Positions 24,791 to 34,355 of a stretch of 64,000 nucleotides of DNA are shown here, piece after piece; positions within the stretch are counted from its first letter, which is position 1; every line of letters begins with the position of its first letter. Source of the stretch: Bacillota bacterium (GTDB taxonomy: Bacteria > Bacillota > Clostridia > Oscillospirales > Acutalibacteraceae). The translations under genes were made by a program, and so were the position numbers. The notes under the pieces are model-generated. The model saw only the letters and a list, made by a program, of their open reading frames with translations, was not told the origin of the DNA and searched no databases. Location of the stretch: assembly GCA_023418995.1 (NCBI GenBank), contig JAEZYP010000068.1:47948-111947 (forward strand), read 5' to 3'.

Positions 24791-26011
24791 ATGGAAAATA
24801 AAATTAAAAAAGTCGTTCTCGCTTATTCCGGCGGACTCGATACATCAATCATTATCCCGTGGCTCAAAGAAAACTATAACAACTGCGATGTGGTCGCGGT
24901 TGCGGCGGACGTAGGTCAGGGCGCGGAGCTGACCGGGCTTGAGGAAAAAGCGAAGAAAACGGGCGCCTCCAAGCTTTACATTGCCGACTTGAAAAAGACG
25001 TTTGCCGAGGATTACATCTGGCCGACGTTGAAAGCGGGCGCGGTCTATGAAAATAAATATCTGCTCGGAACCTCCTTTGCGAGACCGCTTATTGCCAAAA
25101 GGCTGGTTGAGATCGCGCAGGCTGAGGGCGCAGACGCCATCTGCCACGGCTGCACCGGCAAAGGAAACGACCAGGTGCGTTTTGAGCTTGCCATTAAGGC
25201 CTTCGCCCCGACGATGAAGATCATCGCCCCCTGGCGCGAGTGGAGCATCAAATCACGCGACGAAGAAATTGACTACGCGGAGGCACACAATATTCCGCTG
25301 AATATTACCAGAGAGACCAACTATTCCAAGGATAAGAACCTCTGGCATCTTTCTCATGAGGGTATGGACCTTGAAGATCCGGCAAACGAGCCGCTGTATA
25401 ACAATCCGGGCTTCCTCGAGCTGGGTGTTTCTCCAGAGCAGGCTCCCGACAAGCCGACTTATATTACCCTTAAGTTTGAAAAGGGTGTTCCGGTTGCTCT
25501 GAATGACCAGAAGCTCTGCGCCGTGGATATGATCGCGAAGCTGAATCAGGTTGGCGGCGCGAACGGCATTGGCATCGCGGATATTGTGGAGAACCGTCTT
25601 GTGGGCATGAAATCCCGCGGCGTGTACGAAACGCCCGGCGGTACCATCCTCTACCACGCGCACAACAAGCTCGAGGAGCTTTGCCTTGACCGCGACACCT
25701 ACCACTACAAGCAGGGCATCGGCGTGAAGTTTGCCGAGCTGGTGTATTTCGGTCAGTGGTTCACCCCGCTGCGCGAAGCGCTTTCCGCTTTTGTGGACAG
25801 TACGCAGGAAACCGTAACCGGGGAAGTGAAGCTCAAGCTCTATAAGGGCAATATTATCGACGCGGGTGTGACCTCCCCGTATTCCCTCTATGACGAGGAT
25901 ATCGCGACCTTTAGTGAGGATGAGGTTTATAATCAGGCTGATTCCAGCGGCTTCATCAACCTGTTCGGTCTGCCGATTCAGGTTCAGGCAATGAAAAAAC
26001 TGAAGAAATAA
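24791..26011 (+). CDS. argG: Argininosuccinate synthase
   Basis: 406 residues. Joins citrulline and aspartate with ATP to give argininosuccinate. The N-terminal ATP-pyrophosphatase loop AYSGGLDTS (11-19) and the GCTGKGNDQVRFE segment that binds citrulline/aspartate are intact. GGAGG stands before the ATG. First gene of argGHCJBDF. Length is normal for the bacterial type 1 enzyme. Confidence 0.97.
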   Translation: MENKIKKVVLAYSGGLDTSIIIPWLKENYNNCDVVAVAADVGQGAELTGLEEKAKKTGASKLYIADLKKTFAEDYIWPTLKAGAVYENKYLLGTSFARPLIAKRLVEIAQAEGADAICHGCTGKGNDQVRFELAIKAFAPTMKIIAPWREWSIKSRDEEIDYAEAHNIPLNITRETNYSKDKNLWHLSHEGMDLEDPANEPLYNNPGFLELGVSPEQAPDKPTYITLKFEKGVPVALNDQKLCAVDMIAKLNQVGGANGIGIADIVENRLVGMKSRGVYETPGGTILYHAHNKLEELCLDRDTYHYKQGIGVKFAELVYFGQWFTPLREALSAFVDSTQETVTGEVKLKLYKGNIIDAGVTSPYSLYDEDIATFSEDEVYNQADSSGFINLFGLPIQVQAMKKLKK

Positions 26012-26029
26012 TCCGGAATATGCCGGTTT

Positions 26030-26051
26030 GGGGCAGGCGGAAGCTTGCCCC
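26030..26051 (+). terminator. Intercistronic hairpin between argG and argH
   Basis: GGGGCAGGC, loop GGAA, GCTTGCCCC, followed by only a weak T-containing tail. It may reduce read-through or stabilise the argG message; it may not be a full terminator. Confidence 0.4.
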
Positions 26052-26078
26052 TCATTTCAATAATGGAGAGTGTGTACT

Positions 26079-27458
26079 TTGAAGCTTTGGGCTGGCAGGT
26101 TCCACAAAGAACTCGATCAAAAAACTAACGACTTTAATTCCTCTATCGCTTTTGACAGCCGCATGGTTCATGAGGATATTGAGGGCAGCATCGCGCACGC
26201 GACCATGCTTGGCTCCTGCGGTATCATCGACGCGGGCGAATCAAAGCAGATGTGCGCCGAACTCAAAAAAATAAAGGAAGAAATCGATAATGGTTCCCTG
26301 CAAATTGATATGGAATCGGAGGATATTCATACCTTTATCGAAGGAGAGCTGACCGTACGGCTTGGCGCGGCAGGAAAACGCCTGCACACCGCACGAAGCC
26401 GGAACGACCAGGTGGCGGTGGATGTAAAATTATATTTGAAGCGGCAGTGCGACGCGCTGTATGAACAGATTCAGGAATTGATTACCGTGCTCTGCCGCAA
26501 GGCTCTGGAGCATCAGGATACGGTGATGTCCGGCTATACCCATATGCAACGGGCGCAGCCCATCACGTTCGGGCACCACCTTCTGGCTTATGCCGAGATG
26601 TTTCAGCGCGACCTTTCCCGCCTTGCGGATACCAAAAGGCGGATGGATGAATGCCCGCTCGGCTCCGGCGCTCTTGCCGGGACCACCTATCCCCTGAACC
26701 GAGAAATGACGGCTTCTCTCCTGGGCTTTGAACGCGTGACGAATAACAGCCTCGACGGCGTTTCCGACCGTGATTTCTGCATGGAGCTGGCTTCGGACAT
26801 CGCGATTGCCATGGTTCACCTTTCCCGTTTTTCTGAGGAGATCATTCTTTGGTGCTCGTGGGAATTCAAATTTATTGAGCTGGACGATGCGTTCTCCACC
26901 GGCTCCAGCATTATGCCACAGAAAAAGAACCCGGATATCGCCGAACTGGTTCGCGGCAAGAGCGGCAGGGCAATCGGCGACCTGATGACGCTGCTCACTA
27001 TGATGAAGGGGCTTCCGCTTGCCTACAACAAGGATATGCAGGAGGATAAGGAAGCGATTTTTGACGCGGTGGATACGCTTCATATGTGCCTGACCGCGTT
27101 TATCCCGATGGTAGATACCATGCGCGTACTTCCGCAGAATATGAGAAAAGCGGCTGCCGGCGGCTTTATCAACGCGACTGACTGTGCCGATTACCTGGTT
27201 GGAAAAGGGCTTCCGTTCCGCGACGCCTACCGGGTTACGGGTGAGCTTGTGGCGGAATGCATCGAAAGCGGATTGACGCTGGAAACCTTACCTTTGGAAA
27301 CATACCGAAAGTACAACGATTTATTTGCGGAGGATATCTACTCTGCAATTTCACTGGATACTTGTGTCAACGGAAGAAAGGTAACCGGAGGTCCCGCTCC
27401 GCAGAATGTGGAGCAGCAGGCAAAGCGGGTGCTGAAAAAACTGGGGGCGGAAGAATGA
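26079..27458 (+). CDS. argH: Argininosuccinate lyase
   Basis: 459 residues from the TTG at 26079, chosen because GGAGAG at 26065-26070 lies eight bases upstream and the protein then begins MKLWAGRF like its relatives. The fumarase-superfamily signature GSSIMPQKKNPD and the TARSRNDQVA segment are present. It splits argininosuccinate into arginine and fumarate. It overlaps argC by four bases. Confidence 0.96.
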   Translation: MKLWAGRFHKELDQKTNDFNSSIAFDSRMVHEDIEGSIAHATMLGSCGIIDAGESKQMCAELKKIKEEIDNGSLQIDMESEDIHTFIEGELTVRLGAAGKRLHTARSRNDQVAVDVKLYLKRQCDALYEQIQELITVLCRKALEHQDTVMSGYTHMQRAQPITFGHHLLAYAEMFQRDLSRLADTKRRMDECPLGSGALAGTTYPLNREMTASLLGFERVTNNSLDGVSDRDFCMELASDIAIAMVHLSRFSEEIILWCSWEFKFIELDDAFSTGSSIMPQKKNPDIAELVRGKSGRAIGDLMTLLTMMKGLPLAYNKDMQEDKEAIFDAVDTLHMCLTAFIPMVDTMRVLPQNMRKAAAGGFINATDCADYLVGKGLPFRDAYRVTGELVAECIESGLTLETLPLETYRKYNDLFAEDIYSAISLDTCVNGRKVTGGPAPQNVEQQAKRVLKKLGAEE

Positions 27459-28489
27459 TTAAGGCAGGAGTCGTGGGCGCGACCGGCTACGCGGGGGCGG
27501 AGCTGGTTCGCCTGCTAAGCGGTCACCCGCAGGCGGAGCTCGCGGCAATCAGCTCCGTAAGCTTTGAGGGGGAAGCTCTTTCCAAAATTTACCCGGCCTA
27601 TTACCGGCTCTGCGACATGGTCTGCGGTTCGCAGAACGAGGTTGTGGAAAAGTCCGACGTCGTGTTTGCAGCACTTCCGCATGGTCTTTCGCAGGAACTT
27701 GCGGCGTTGTGTCAGAGCAAGGAAAAAGTGTTCATTGATCTCGGTGCGGATTTCCGTCTGGAAAGCGAAGAGGAGTACAAAGAGTGGTATAGCGGAACGT
27801 TTCTGGATAAAAGTCTGCACGAAGAAGCGGTCTACGGGTTGCCGGAGCTGTTCCGCGAAGCCCTAAAGGGAAAGAAAATCATCGCCAACCCCGGCTGCTA
27901 CACTACGGCGGTGCCTCTGGCGCTAGCCCCGGCGCTCAAAAACGGATTCATCGAAAAGACCGGCATCATTGCGGACTGCAAGAGCGGCGTGACCGGCGCG
28001 GGCAGAAAGCCTACACAGAACACGCACTACGCTGAACTGAACGAGGGCTTTAGCGCGTACAAGGTAGCGGTACACCGCCACACACCGGAAATGGAGCAGA
28101 GCCTTTCCCGTGTTGCCGGTGATAAAATCACACTTACCTTTGTGCCGCATCTTCTTCCGGTCAACCGGGGAATTCTTGCCACCTGTTACGCAAGGCTGAA
28201 GGATGGCGTGACAATGAAGCAGGTGCAAGAGGCTTATCAGGAGCAGTATGGTGATGAATATTTCGTCCGTCTTTTGCCGCAGGGCAGAGAAGCGGATATT
28301 AAAAATGTCCGCTATTCCAACTTTTGCGATATTTCTCTGCATATCGATACCCGGACCAACACGTTCATTGCTATAACGGCGATTGACAACATGGGAAAGG
28401 GAGCGGCGGGGCAGGCGGTACAGAATATGAATCTCGCGTTCGGAATCGAGGAAACCGCCGGATTGAAGCTGTTTCCTCCGGCGTTTTAA
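27455..28489 (+). CDS. argC: N-acetyl-gamma-glutamyl-phosphate reductase
   Basis: 344 residues from the ATG at 27455, which overlaps the argH stop (ATGA); the longer frame upstream is a shadow. NAD(P) loop VGATGYAGAELVRLL, catalytic cysteine in NPGCYTTA and the histidine in HRHTPEME are present. It reduces acetylglutamyl phosphate to the semialdehyde, third step of the arginine path. Confidence 0.96.
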   Translation: MIKAGVVGATGYAGAELVRLLSGHPQAELAAISSVSFEGEALSKIYPAYYRLCDMVCGSQNEVVEKSDVVFAALPHGLSQELAALCQSKEKVFIDLGADFRLESEEEYKEWYSGTFLDKSLHEEAVYGLPELFREALKGKKIIANPGCYTTAVPLALAPALKNGFIEKTGIIADCKSGVTGAGRKPTQNTHYAELNEGFSAYKVAVHRHTPEMEQSLSRVAGDKITLTFVPHLLPVNRGILATCYARLKDGVTMKQVQEAYQEQYGDEYFVRLLPQGREADIKNVRYSNFCDISLHIDTRTNTFIAITAIDNMGKGAAGQAVQNMNLAFGIEETAGLKLFPPAF

Positions 28490-28521
28490 CATAAGGCTGA
28501 AGGACTTTCAGGCTTGAGAGG

Positions 28522-29748
28522 ATGGTCACTGAAATGAAATGGATTGAAGGCGGTGTAACCGCGGCAAAGGGCTTTACGGCATCCGGAGTTTACTGCGGTA
28601 TCCGCAAAAATAAGACGAAGCAGGACCTTGCGCTGATTTATTCGAGCGTGCCCTGCAAGGCAGCGGCGGTTTATACACAGAATTTGGTAAAAGGCGCGCC
28701 AATTCTGGTAACCAGGAAAAATATCGCGGACGGAACCGCACAGGCGATTATCTGCAACAGCGGAAACGCGAACACCTGCAACGCGGATGGTGAGGAAAAG
28801 GCGCGCATGATGTGCCAAGCCGCCGCCAAGGAGCTTGGAATCCGGATGGAGGATGTGATTGTTGCCTCAACAGGGGTTATCGGGCAGGTACTGCCGATTG
28901 AACCGATTCAGCAGGCAGCTCCGGCGCTGATTAAAGCGCTTTCACCCGACGGTTCGGCGGAAGCGGCAAAGGCGATTATGACCACCGATACCGAAGTAAA
29001 GAACATCGCGTTGGAGCTGGAGCTTGCTGGAAAAACGATACATATCGGCGGCATCGCCAAAGGCTCCGGCATGATTCATCCCAATATGGCGACCATGCTC
29101 TGCTTTTTAACCACCGATGCGGCGATATCTGCTCCGGCGCTGCACGCGGCGCTGCACGCGGCGGTGAACGTGAGCTTTAATATGGTTAGTATCGACGGGG
29201 ACACCTCTACAAACGATATGACGGCAATTCTGGCTTCCGGTCTGGCCGGAAATGAAACGATTGAAGAGAACACCGGGGATTATCTTAAATTCGTCGAGGG
29301 CTTAACCGAACTGAGTACGCTTTTAGCCAGAAAGATAGCAAAGGACGGCGAGGGCGCCACCAAGCTGCTGGTCTGCCGGGTAACCGGTGCGAAGAGCAGG
29401 CAGGATGCGGTTCTTGTATCCAAGAGCGTTATCTGCTCCAGCCTGCTTAAGGCGGCGATGTTCGGTGCGGACGCTAACTGGGGGCGCGTGCTGTGCGCCA
29501 TCGGCTATTCCAAGGCGGAAACGGACATCAACGCGGTCGGCGTAGCGTTTGAGTCGAAAGCCGGGCGAATTGAGGTTTGTAAAAACGGAGCGGGAATCGA
29601 TTTCAGCGAGGAAAAGGCGGCGCAGGTCCTGGCGCAGGATGAGATTAACATTGATGTTACCTTGCGCGACGGCTCCGAAGAAGCGACCGCCTTTGGCTGC
29701 GACCTTACCTACGATTATGTAAAAATCAACGGGGACTACAGAACCTAA
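28522..29748 (+). CDS. argJ: Bifunctional glutamate N-acetyltransferase / ornithine acetyltransferase
   Basis: 408 residues. The self-cleavage site sits in KGSGMIHPNMATML, where the Thr becomes the N-terminal nucleophile of the beta chain. It transfers acetyl groups from acetylornithine to glutamate, so the pathway can run as a cycle without ArgE. Start is uncertain: the ATG at 28522 touches the GAGAGG box, while the ATG at 28534 (MKWIEGG) lies 12 bases behind it and may be the real one. Confidence 0.95.
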   Translation: MVTEMKWIEGGVTAAKGFTASGVYCGIRKNKTKQDLALIYSSVPCKAAAVYTQNLVKGAPILVTRKNIADGTAQAIICNSGNANTCNADGEEKARMMCQAAAKELGIRMEDVIVASTGVIGQVLPIEPIQQAAPALIKALSPDGSAEAAKAIMTTDTEVKNIALELELAGKTIHIGGIAKGSGMIHPNMATMLCFLTTDAAISAPALHAALHAAVNVSFNMVSIDGDTSTNDMTAILASGLAGNETIEENTGDYLKFVEGLTELSTLLARKIAKDGEGATKLLVCRVTGAKSRQDAVLVSKSVICSSLLKAAMFGADANWGRVLCAIGYSKAETDINAVGVAFESKAGRIEVCKNGAGIDFSEEKAAQVLAQDEINIDVTLRDGSEEATAFGCDLTYDYVKINGDYRT

Positions 29749-29766
29749 AATATAGGAAGTGAAAGT

Positions 29767-30624
29767 GTGAATATCAGCAATAACGACAGGGCGAGGGTGC
29801 TGGTGCAGGCGCTGCCTTACATACAGCAGCACGCGGGGAAGACCATTGTGGTAAAATACGGCGGAAACGCAATGGTGAACGAAGCCTTGAAGGACGCGGT
29901 TATGAGCGATATCGTACTCATGCAGATGGTGGGTATCCATGTGGTGCTGGTGCATGGCGGCGGGCCGGAAATCAGCGGGATGCTGAAAAAAATCGGTAAG
30001 GAAAGTAAATTCATCGACGGTCTGCGCGTAACCGACAGAGAAACGGTGGATGTTGTACAGATGGTTTTGGCTGGAAAGGTCAACAAAGACCTGGTGCAGC
30101 TTCTGGAACGCCACAATGGCAGAGCAATTGGGCTCTGTGGTCTGGACGGCGGAATGCTGAAGGCTGAAAAGCTGAAGGGCGAAAACGACCTGGGCTTTGT
30201 GGGTGAAATTTCGGAAGTGAATCCCGAAATTATCTCCAAGGCCGCATCCAGCGGCTATGTTCCGATTATCGCCACCGTCGCGGGCGGAGAGGACGGAGAA
30301 GTCTTCAATATTAACGCGGATGTGGCGGCGGCTCGCATCGCGGCGGAAATCGGCGCGGAAAATCTTATCTTGATGACCGACGTGCGCGGTCTTCTGCGCG
30401 ATAAGGACGACGAGGATACCCTGATCCCGGAAGTGAATGTCAGCGACGTTCCCCGGCTGCAAAATCAGGGAATTATCAGCGGCGGCATGATACCGAAAAT
30501 TGATTGCTGCGTGGAGGCCGTTAGGCGCGGTGTAAAACGCGCAACCATCATAGACGGGCGAATTCCGCATTCCATTCTTATTGAGCTGTTCTCCGATGAA
30601 GGCATCGGTACTATGTTTCTGTAA
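29767..30624 (+). CDS. argB: Acetylglutamate kinase
   Basis: 285 residues from a GTG at 29767. Amino-acid kinase fold with the glycine loops VVKYGGNAM and VLVHGGGPEISG, and the LILMTDVRGLL segment. It phosphorylates N-acetylglutamate. The N-terminal helix (NNDRARVLVQALPYIQQHAG) is of the type found in arginine-inhibited hexameric kinases, so feedback by arginine is likely (inference). Confidence 0.96.
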   Translation: MNISNNDRARVLVQALPYIQQHAGKTIVVKYGGNAMVNEALKDAVMSDIVLMQMVGIHVVLVHGGGPEISGMLKKIGKESKFIDGLRVTDRETVDVVQMVLAGKVNKDLVQLLERHNGRAIGLCGLDGGMLKAEKLKGENDLGFVGEISEVNPEIISKAASSGYVPIIATVAGGEDGEVFNINADVAAARIAAEIGAENLILMTDVRGLLRDKDDEDTLIPEVNVSDVPRLQNQGIISGGMIPKIDCCVEAVRRGVKRATIIDGRIPHSILIELFSDEGIGTMFL

Positions 30625-30654
30625 GACAGAAGATCAGAAAACGGGGGTGAAAGC

Positions 30655-31830
30655 ATGACCTTTGAACAGGTTAAGAAACAGCACGATGACAATATTATGC
30701 ATACCTATTCCCGGTTCAGTGTGGCGCTTGTCTCCGGAAAGGGCGCAACGGCAAAAGACTGTGAGGGAAAAGAGTATATCGATTTTACCAGCGGAATCGG
30801 TGTCAATTCCCTCGGCTACTGCGATGAAAAATGGGCGAAGGCGGTTTCCGCGCAGGCAGCGGCATTGCAGCATACGTCCAACCTGTATTATGTTCCGGTA
30901 CAAACCGAGCTTGCCGAGAGGCTCTGCGGGGCGACCGGGTTCTCCAAGGTGTTTTTCTGCAATTCCGGTGCGGAGTCTAACGAATGCGCCATTAAGCTTG
31001 CCAGAAAATACGGTACGGAAACGTACGGCGAGGCACACAACGAGATCGTAACGCTGAAGAATTCGTTCCACGGCCGTACGGTCACGACGCTTGCCGCGAC
31101 CGGTCAGGATAATTTTCACCAGTATTTCACGCCGTTTACGGCTGGTTTTTCCTACGCGGAGCCGAATTTGGAAAGTGTCCTGCAATGTGTGAACAAAAAC
31201 ACCTGCGCTGTCCTGATCGAGCTGGTGCAGGGCGAGGGCGGCGTCCTTCCGGTAGACGCGGAATTTGCGAAGGAACTGAGCGCGTTTTGCAAAAAGCACG
31301 ATATCCTGCTGATGGTTGACGAGGTGCAGACCGGAATCGGGCGCACGGGTGAGCTTTTCTGCTACCAGAATTATGATATTATGCCGGATGTTGTTTCCTG
31401 CGCGAAGGGGCTCGGGGGCGGGCTTCCTGCCGGCGCATGCCTCTGTACGGAACGGCTTGGGGATGTTCTCGGCGCCGGGCTGCACGGAACCACCTTTGGC
31501 GGCAATCCCGTTGTCTGCGCCGGAGCGCTCGCGGTGCTCGACCGCATTCAGGAGGATGGCTTTCTGAAAGGGGTCAAGACAAAGGGCGAATACCTGAAAT
31601 CGAAGGTCGAAGCGATGGAACAGGTGGAACTGGTACGCGGCATGGGAATGATGCTGGGCGCCAAGCTGAAAAAGAACAACGCAAAGGAAGTCGCCGCCCA
31701 ATGTGCGGAAAACGGGCTGTTGGTTCTCACCGCGAAGGAGATGCTCCGTTTCCTGCCTCCTCTGACGATTACCTACGAGGAAATTGATAAGGGTCTCGCC
31801 ATTTTACAGCAAACATTAAACAGAGTCTGA
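30655..31830 (+). CDS. argD: Acetylornithine aminotransferase
   Basis: 391 residues; GGGGGTGAAAGC before the ATG. Class III PLP aminotransferase with FHGRTVTTLAATGQ, DEVQTGIGRTG and the PLP lysine in CAKGLGGGLPAG. It converts acetylglutamate semialdehyde to acetylornithine with glutamate as donor. Fifth pathway enzyme in the same operon. Confidence 0.96.
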   Translation: MTFEQVKKQHDDNIMHTYSRFSVALVSGKGATAKDCEGKEYIDFTSGIGVNSLGYCDEKWAKAVSAQAAALQHTSNLYYVPVQTELAERLCGATGFSKVFFCNSGAESNECAIKLARKYGTETYGEAHNEIVTLKNSFHGRTVTTLAATGQDNFHQYFTPFTAGFSYAEPNLESVLQCVNKNTCAVLIELVQGEGGVLPVDAEFAKELSAFCKKHDILLMVDEVQTGIGRTGELFCYQNYDIMPDVVSCAKGLGGGLPAGACLCTERLGDVLGAGLHGTTFGGNPVVCAGALAVLDRIQEDGFLKGVKTKGEYLKSKVEAMEQVELVRGMGMMLGAKLKKNNAKEVAAQCAENGLLVLTAKEMLRFLPPLTITYEEIDKGLAILQQTLNRV

Positions 31831-31900
31831 AGCTGTAATAATACATATTTTTTTACCCGAAACCGAGCGGTCGGTTTGAATCAAATTTAGGAGGGCAACC

Positions 31901-32809
31901 ATGAAACATCTGCTGAAAATGCTTGATTTGACGAGCGAGGACATTACCGGAATCTTAAATCTGGCGGACCAACTGAAATATGAGCAAAAGCACGGAATTG
32001 AACACCGGGTTCTGGCCGGCAAAACACTGGGAATGATATTTGAAAAGGCTTCCACCAGAACGCGTGTCTCCTTTGAAGTGGGCATGTATCAGCTCGGCGG
32101 ACTGCCGATCTTCCTTTCCGTAAATGACCTGCAGATCGGGCGCGGCGAGCCGGTTCAGGATACCGCGCGCGTGCTCTCCCGCTATCTTGACGGTATTATG
32201 ATCCGTACCTTTAAGCAGTCTGAGGTTGAGGCGCTCGCGCAGAACGGCTCCATTCCGATTATCAACGGCCTGACCGACTTTGCCCACCCCTGCCAGATTT
32301 TAGCCGACCTCATGACGATCCGCGAGTTTAAGGGCAGTCTAGACGGACTGAAAATGTGCTTCATCGGCGATGGAAACAATATGATGAATTCGTTGATCGT
32401 CGGTTGCCTGAAAATGAAGATGGAGGTCGCGGTAGCATGCCCCGCCGAATACAGACCGAGCGCGGCTGTGCTCGATTTTGCCGTGACACATCCAGCATTC
32501 AGCATGACGACCGACCCGCTGGAGGCGGCAAAGGGCGCGGATGTTGTGATTACCGACGTCTGGGCCTCCATGGGGCAGGAGCAGGAGTCGCAGAAGCGCC
32601 GCGAAGCGTTTAAGGGCTACCAGATCAACGACGCGATCATGGCGGTAGCCAAAAAAGACGCAATGGTGCAGCACTGCCTTCCGGCTCACCGCGGAGAGGA
32701 AATCACCGCGGAGGTGTTTGAAAAGCACTCCAAAGAAATCTTTGAGGAAGCGGAAAACCGCCTCCACGCGCAGAAGGCCGTTTTGGTCAAACTCCTTGGT
32801 AAAAAATAA
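31901..32809 (+). CDS. argF: Ornithine carbamoyltransferase
   Basis: 302 residues; TTAGGAGGGCAACC before the ATG. Carbamoyl phosphate loop STRTRVSFE and ornithine site HCLPAHRGEE are intact, also HPCQILADLMTI. It makes citrulline for ArgG. Last gene of the cluster, 70 bases after argD, followed by a strong terminator. An anabolic role is assumed because no arginine deiminase or carbamate kinase gene is nearby. Confidence 0.96.
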   Translation: MKHLLKMLDLTSEDITGILNLADQLKYEQKHGIEHRVLAGKTLGMIFEKASTRTRVSFEVGMYQLGGLPIFLSVNDLQIGRGEPVQDTARVLSRYLDGIMIRTFKQSEVEALAQNGSIPIINGLTDFAHPCQILADLMTIREFKGSLDGLKMCFIGDGNNMMNSLIVGCLKMKMEVAVACPAEYRPSAAVLDFAVTHPAFSMTTDPLEAAKGADVVITDVWASMGQEQESQKRREAFKGYQINDAIMAVAKKDAMVQHCLPAHRGEEITAEVFEKHSKEIFEEAENRLHAQKAVLVKLLGKK

Positions 32810-32824
32810 GTTCATCCGAACAGT

Positions 32825-32860
32825 AAGCGCTCCCTTTCGCTTCGGCGAGAGGGAGCGCTT
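32825..32860. terminator. Terminator after argF
   Basis: AAGCGCTCCCTTTCGC, tetraloop TTCG, and a complementary arm with one mismatch. Strong UUCG-capped stem between argF and the convergent minus-strand genes. Confidence 0.8.
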
Positions 32861-32872
32861 GAATATTCTAAT

Positions 32873-33076
32873 TTATCTTGGTCTTGGCGAATAAATCAGC
32901 AGCATACAGATAAACAAAAAATACATAATGTCTAATGCTATAATAATCAGTTTACCAATAAAAGGCAAACAAAATCTATTAGAACATAGCAGAGCTATCC
33001 CTACGGGAGGAAATAAAAAGAGGAAGAGAACTGTTGTTGCTGTATATCGTATATTTGTAAGCCTGCTCTTATTCAC
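32873..33076 (-). CDS. Small membrane protein with two hydrophobic segments
   Basis: 67 residues from a GTG at 33076, which lies across the stop codon of the VanZ-like gene and behind GGGGCTGAT; the ATG at 33118 would overlap VanZ much more. Two segments are seen, TTVLFLFLFPPVGIALL and IGKLIIIALDIMYFLFICML. The F-P-P-V-G-I motif recurs in short Firmicute membrane proteins. No function can be assigned. Co-translated with the VanZ-like gene. Confidence 0.6.
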   Translation of the reverse strand: MNKSRLTNIRYTATTVLFLFLFPPVGIALLCSNRFCLPFIGKLIIIALDIMYFLFICMLLIYSPRPR

Positions 33077-33560
33077 ATTGATCAGCCCCTGAAGTTTGAA
33101 TTCGATTTTTAAACGCAAAAATCAGATATCCCGCCGCACAACCGGCGGTATTCAAAATAATGTCATCAATATCCAGTATGCCAAGACAGGTTACGAACTG
33201 CAGGAGTTCAATTCCTGAAATAATAGCCAGAGAGATGCCGATGGTTTTTAGAAATGACGGTTTCCGAAAGAGGAAAGAGATCAAGAGCCCCATGGGAAGA
33301 AAGATAAATATATTAACCGCCAATACTAAAAATGGGAATCCAAATTGAGAATGGCGGGCATAGAAGTCTATTTCTGATTGAATAGTACGTAGAGGAATCA
33401 GATTGAAATTCCAGTTTCCCTCATTCCTGTCCGATATGGTGTTTTGAATCCTTTCCGCCACACTTCCGGCATCACCGAAGAATTTAAAAATCACCAAGTC
33501 AGTCAGGGCAATCAGGTACAGAATAAAAGCGGTTTTGATTCGTTTCTTTGACTTTTTCAT
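33069..33560 (-). CDS. VanZ-like family membrane protein
   Basis: 163 residues from the ATG at 33560 (a GTG nine bases earlier is possible but too close to AAAGG). Four hydrophobic segments with the VanZ-like core: NLIPLRTIQ, NIFIFLPMGLLISFLF, GIELLQFVTCLGILDIDDIILNT split over two helices. In vanA elements VanZ gives low-level teicoplanin resistance; most relatives have no known role. Confidence 0.85.
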   Translation of the reverse strand: MKKSKKRIKTAFILYLIALTDLVIFKFFGDAGSVAERIQNTISDRNEGNWNFNLIPLRTIQSEIDFYARHSQFGFPFLVLAVNIFIFLPMGLLISFLFRKPSFLKTIGISLAIISGIELLQFVTCLGILDIDDIILNTAGCAAGYLIFAFKNRIQTSGADQCE

Positions 33561-33689
33561 TTGGACCACTTACCTTTTTTCTAAAGCGGTGTACTCTGTT
33601 TTGTTAAGCCTACGAATTACACCGCTTCAGAAATGATTAATGTTTAATTTTGATAATAATAAATGGCACAGTCTCAAAAATATGATTGC

Positions 33690-34187
33690 TTAATTTGCAC
33701 TAATACTTCCGTCGAAAGAGTATCTGTTGCTGTTCTTAGGCACTCTAAAACCAATATAATATTTTGTTGAAGAGGATAATCCGCTAAAAGTGCAAGAGCC
33801 GCTACTTCCAGAAATTGAAATAGTCTTTGAAGAAACTTGGCCACTTTGGTTATAAACTGTAATGGTAAGTTGATCTGAAGTACCGCCATAATACTCTAGT
33901 AACGTCCAATCATCGACGCTAATTGCTATAGATGAGGCACCTTTAAGCCATTTGTCAGTGAAAACTTGATATCCTACATCTTCAACCTGATAATTATAGT
34001 CGCTTATAGATAAATCATGTATAGAGGCATTTGAACCAGGCTTGCTAGCACCATCTATAGTAATTTCTGGCTTTGTAGACGGAGGTGTGATAGATAAATT
34101 GTTTATATCTTTCTTGCTTGCAAACGCTGGAACTGCCATCGCAAACGAAATCGCCAGAACAAGAACTAGACTAATTAACTTTTTCAT
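33690..34187 (-). CDS. Secreted protein A with shared signal peptide
   Basis: 165 residues. A Sec signal peptide (MKKLISLVLVLAISFAMA, cleavage after PAFA) precedes a beta-rich, Ser/Thr-rich mature part of about 140 residues without cysteine-rich or enzymatic motifs (WTLLEYYGGTSDQLTITVYN, GSSGSCTFSGLSSSTKYYIG). The signal peptide is almost identical to that of secreted protein B (36455-37039) while the mature parts are unrelated. Upstream is repeat copy 34246-34355, also shared. Function unknown; an exported effector, bacteriocin-like or surface protein is possible. Confidence 0.7.
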   Translation of the reverse strand: MKKLISLVLVLAISFAMAVPAFASKKDINNLSITPPSTKPEITIDGASKPGSNASIHDLSISDYNYQVEDVGYQVFTDKWLKGASSIAISVDDWTLLEYYGGTSDQLTITVYNQSGQVSSKTISISGSSGSCTFSGLSSSTKYYIGFRVPKNSNRYSFDGSISAN

Positions 34188-34245
34188 AAATTTATTCTCT
34201 TTTTATTATATAATATTCTTCGCTTTTTGAAACCATATCGTTTTC

Positions 34246-34355
34246 AAAAGAGGAATTTTTCACCCCGTTATCTACCCATTGGACTCATTCCCTCCTGTAA
34301 ATATATCAGAGCAATTTTGCGCCCTAATATATAAACAACTAAGCCTGCCATTTTG
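34246..34355. repeat. Upstream repeat, copy 1 (before secreted protein A)
   Basis: About 110 bases running from AAAAGAGGAATTTTTC to CCATTTTGT are nearly identical to 37104-37212; the last 40 bases also match 37769-37808. Differences are single bases. In this copy the identity stops abruptly at 34355, where the sequence turns into the end of a lipoprotein gene, so this is a recombination junction. The repeat probably holds the promoter of the following minus-strand gene. Confidence 0.8.

Noticed and set aside
29323..30570. 415-residue minus-strand ORF opposite argJ/argB
   Set aside because: Antisense shadow; no motif, while argJ and argB are complete on the other strand.
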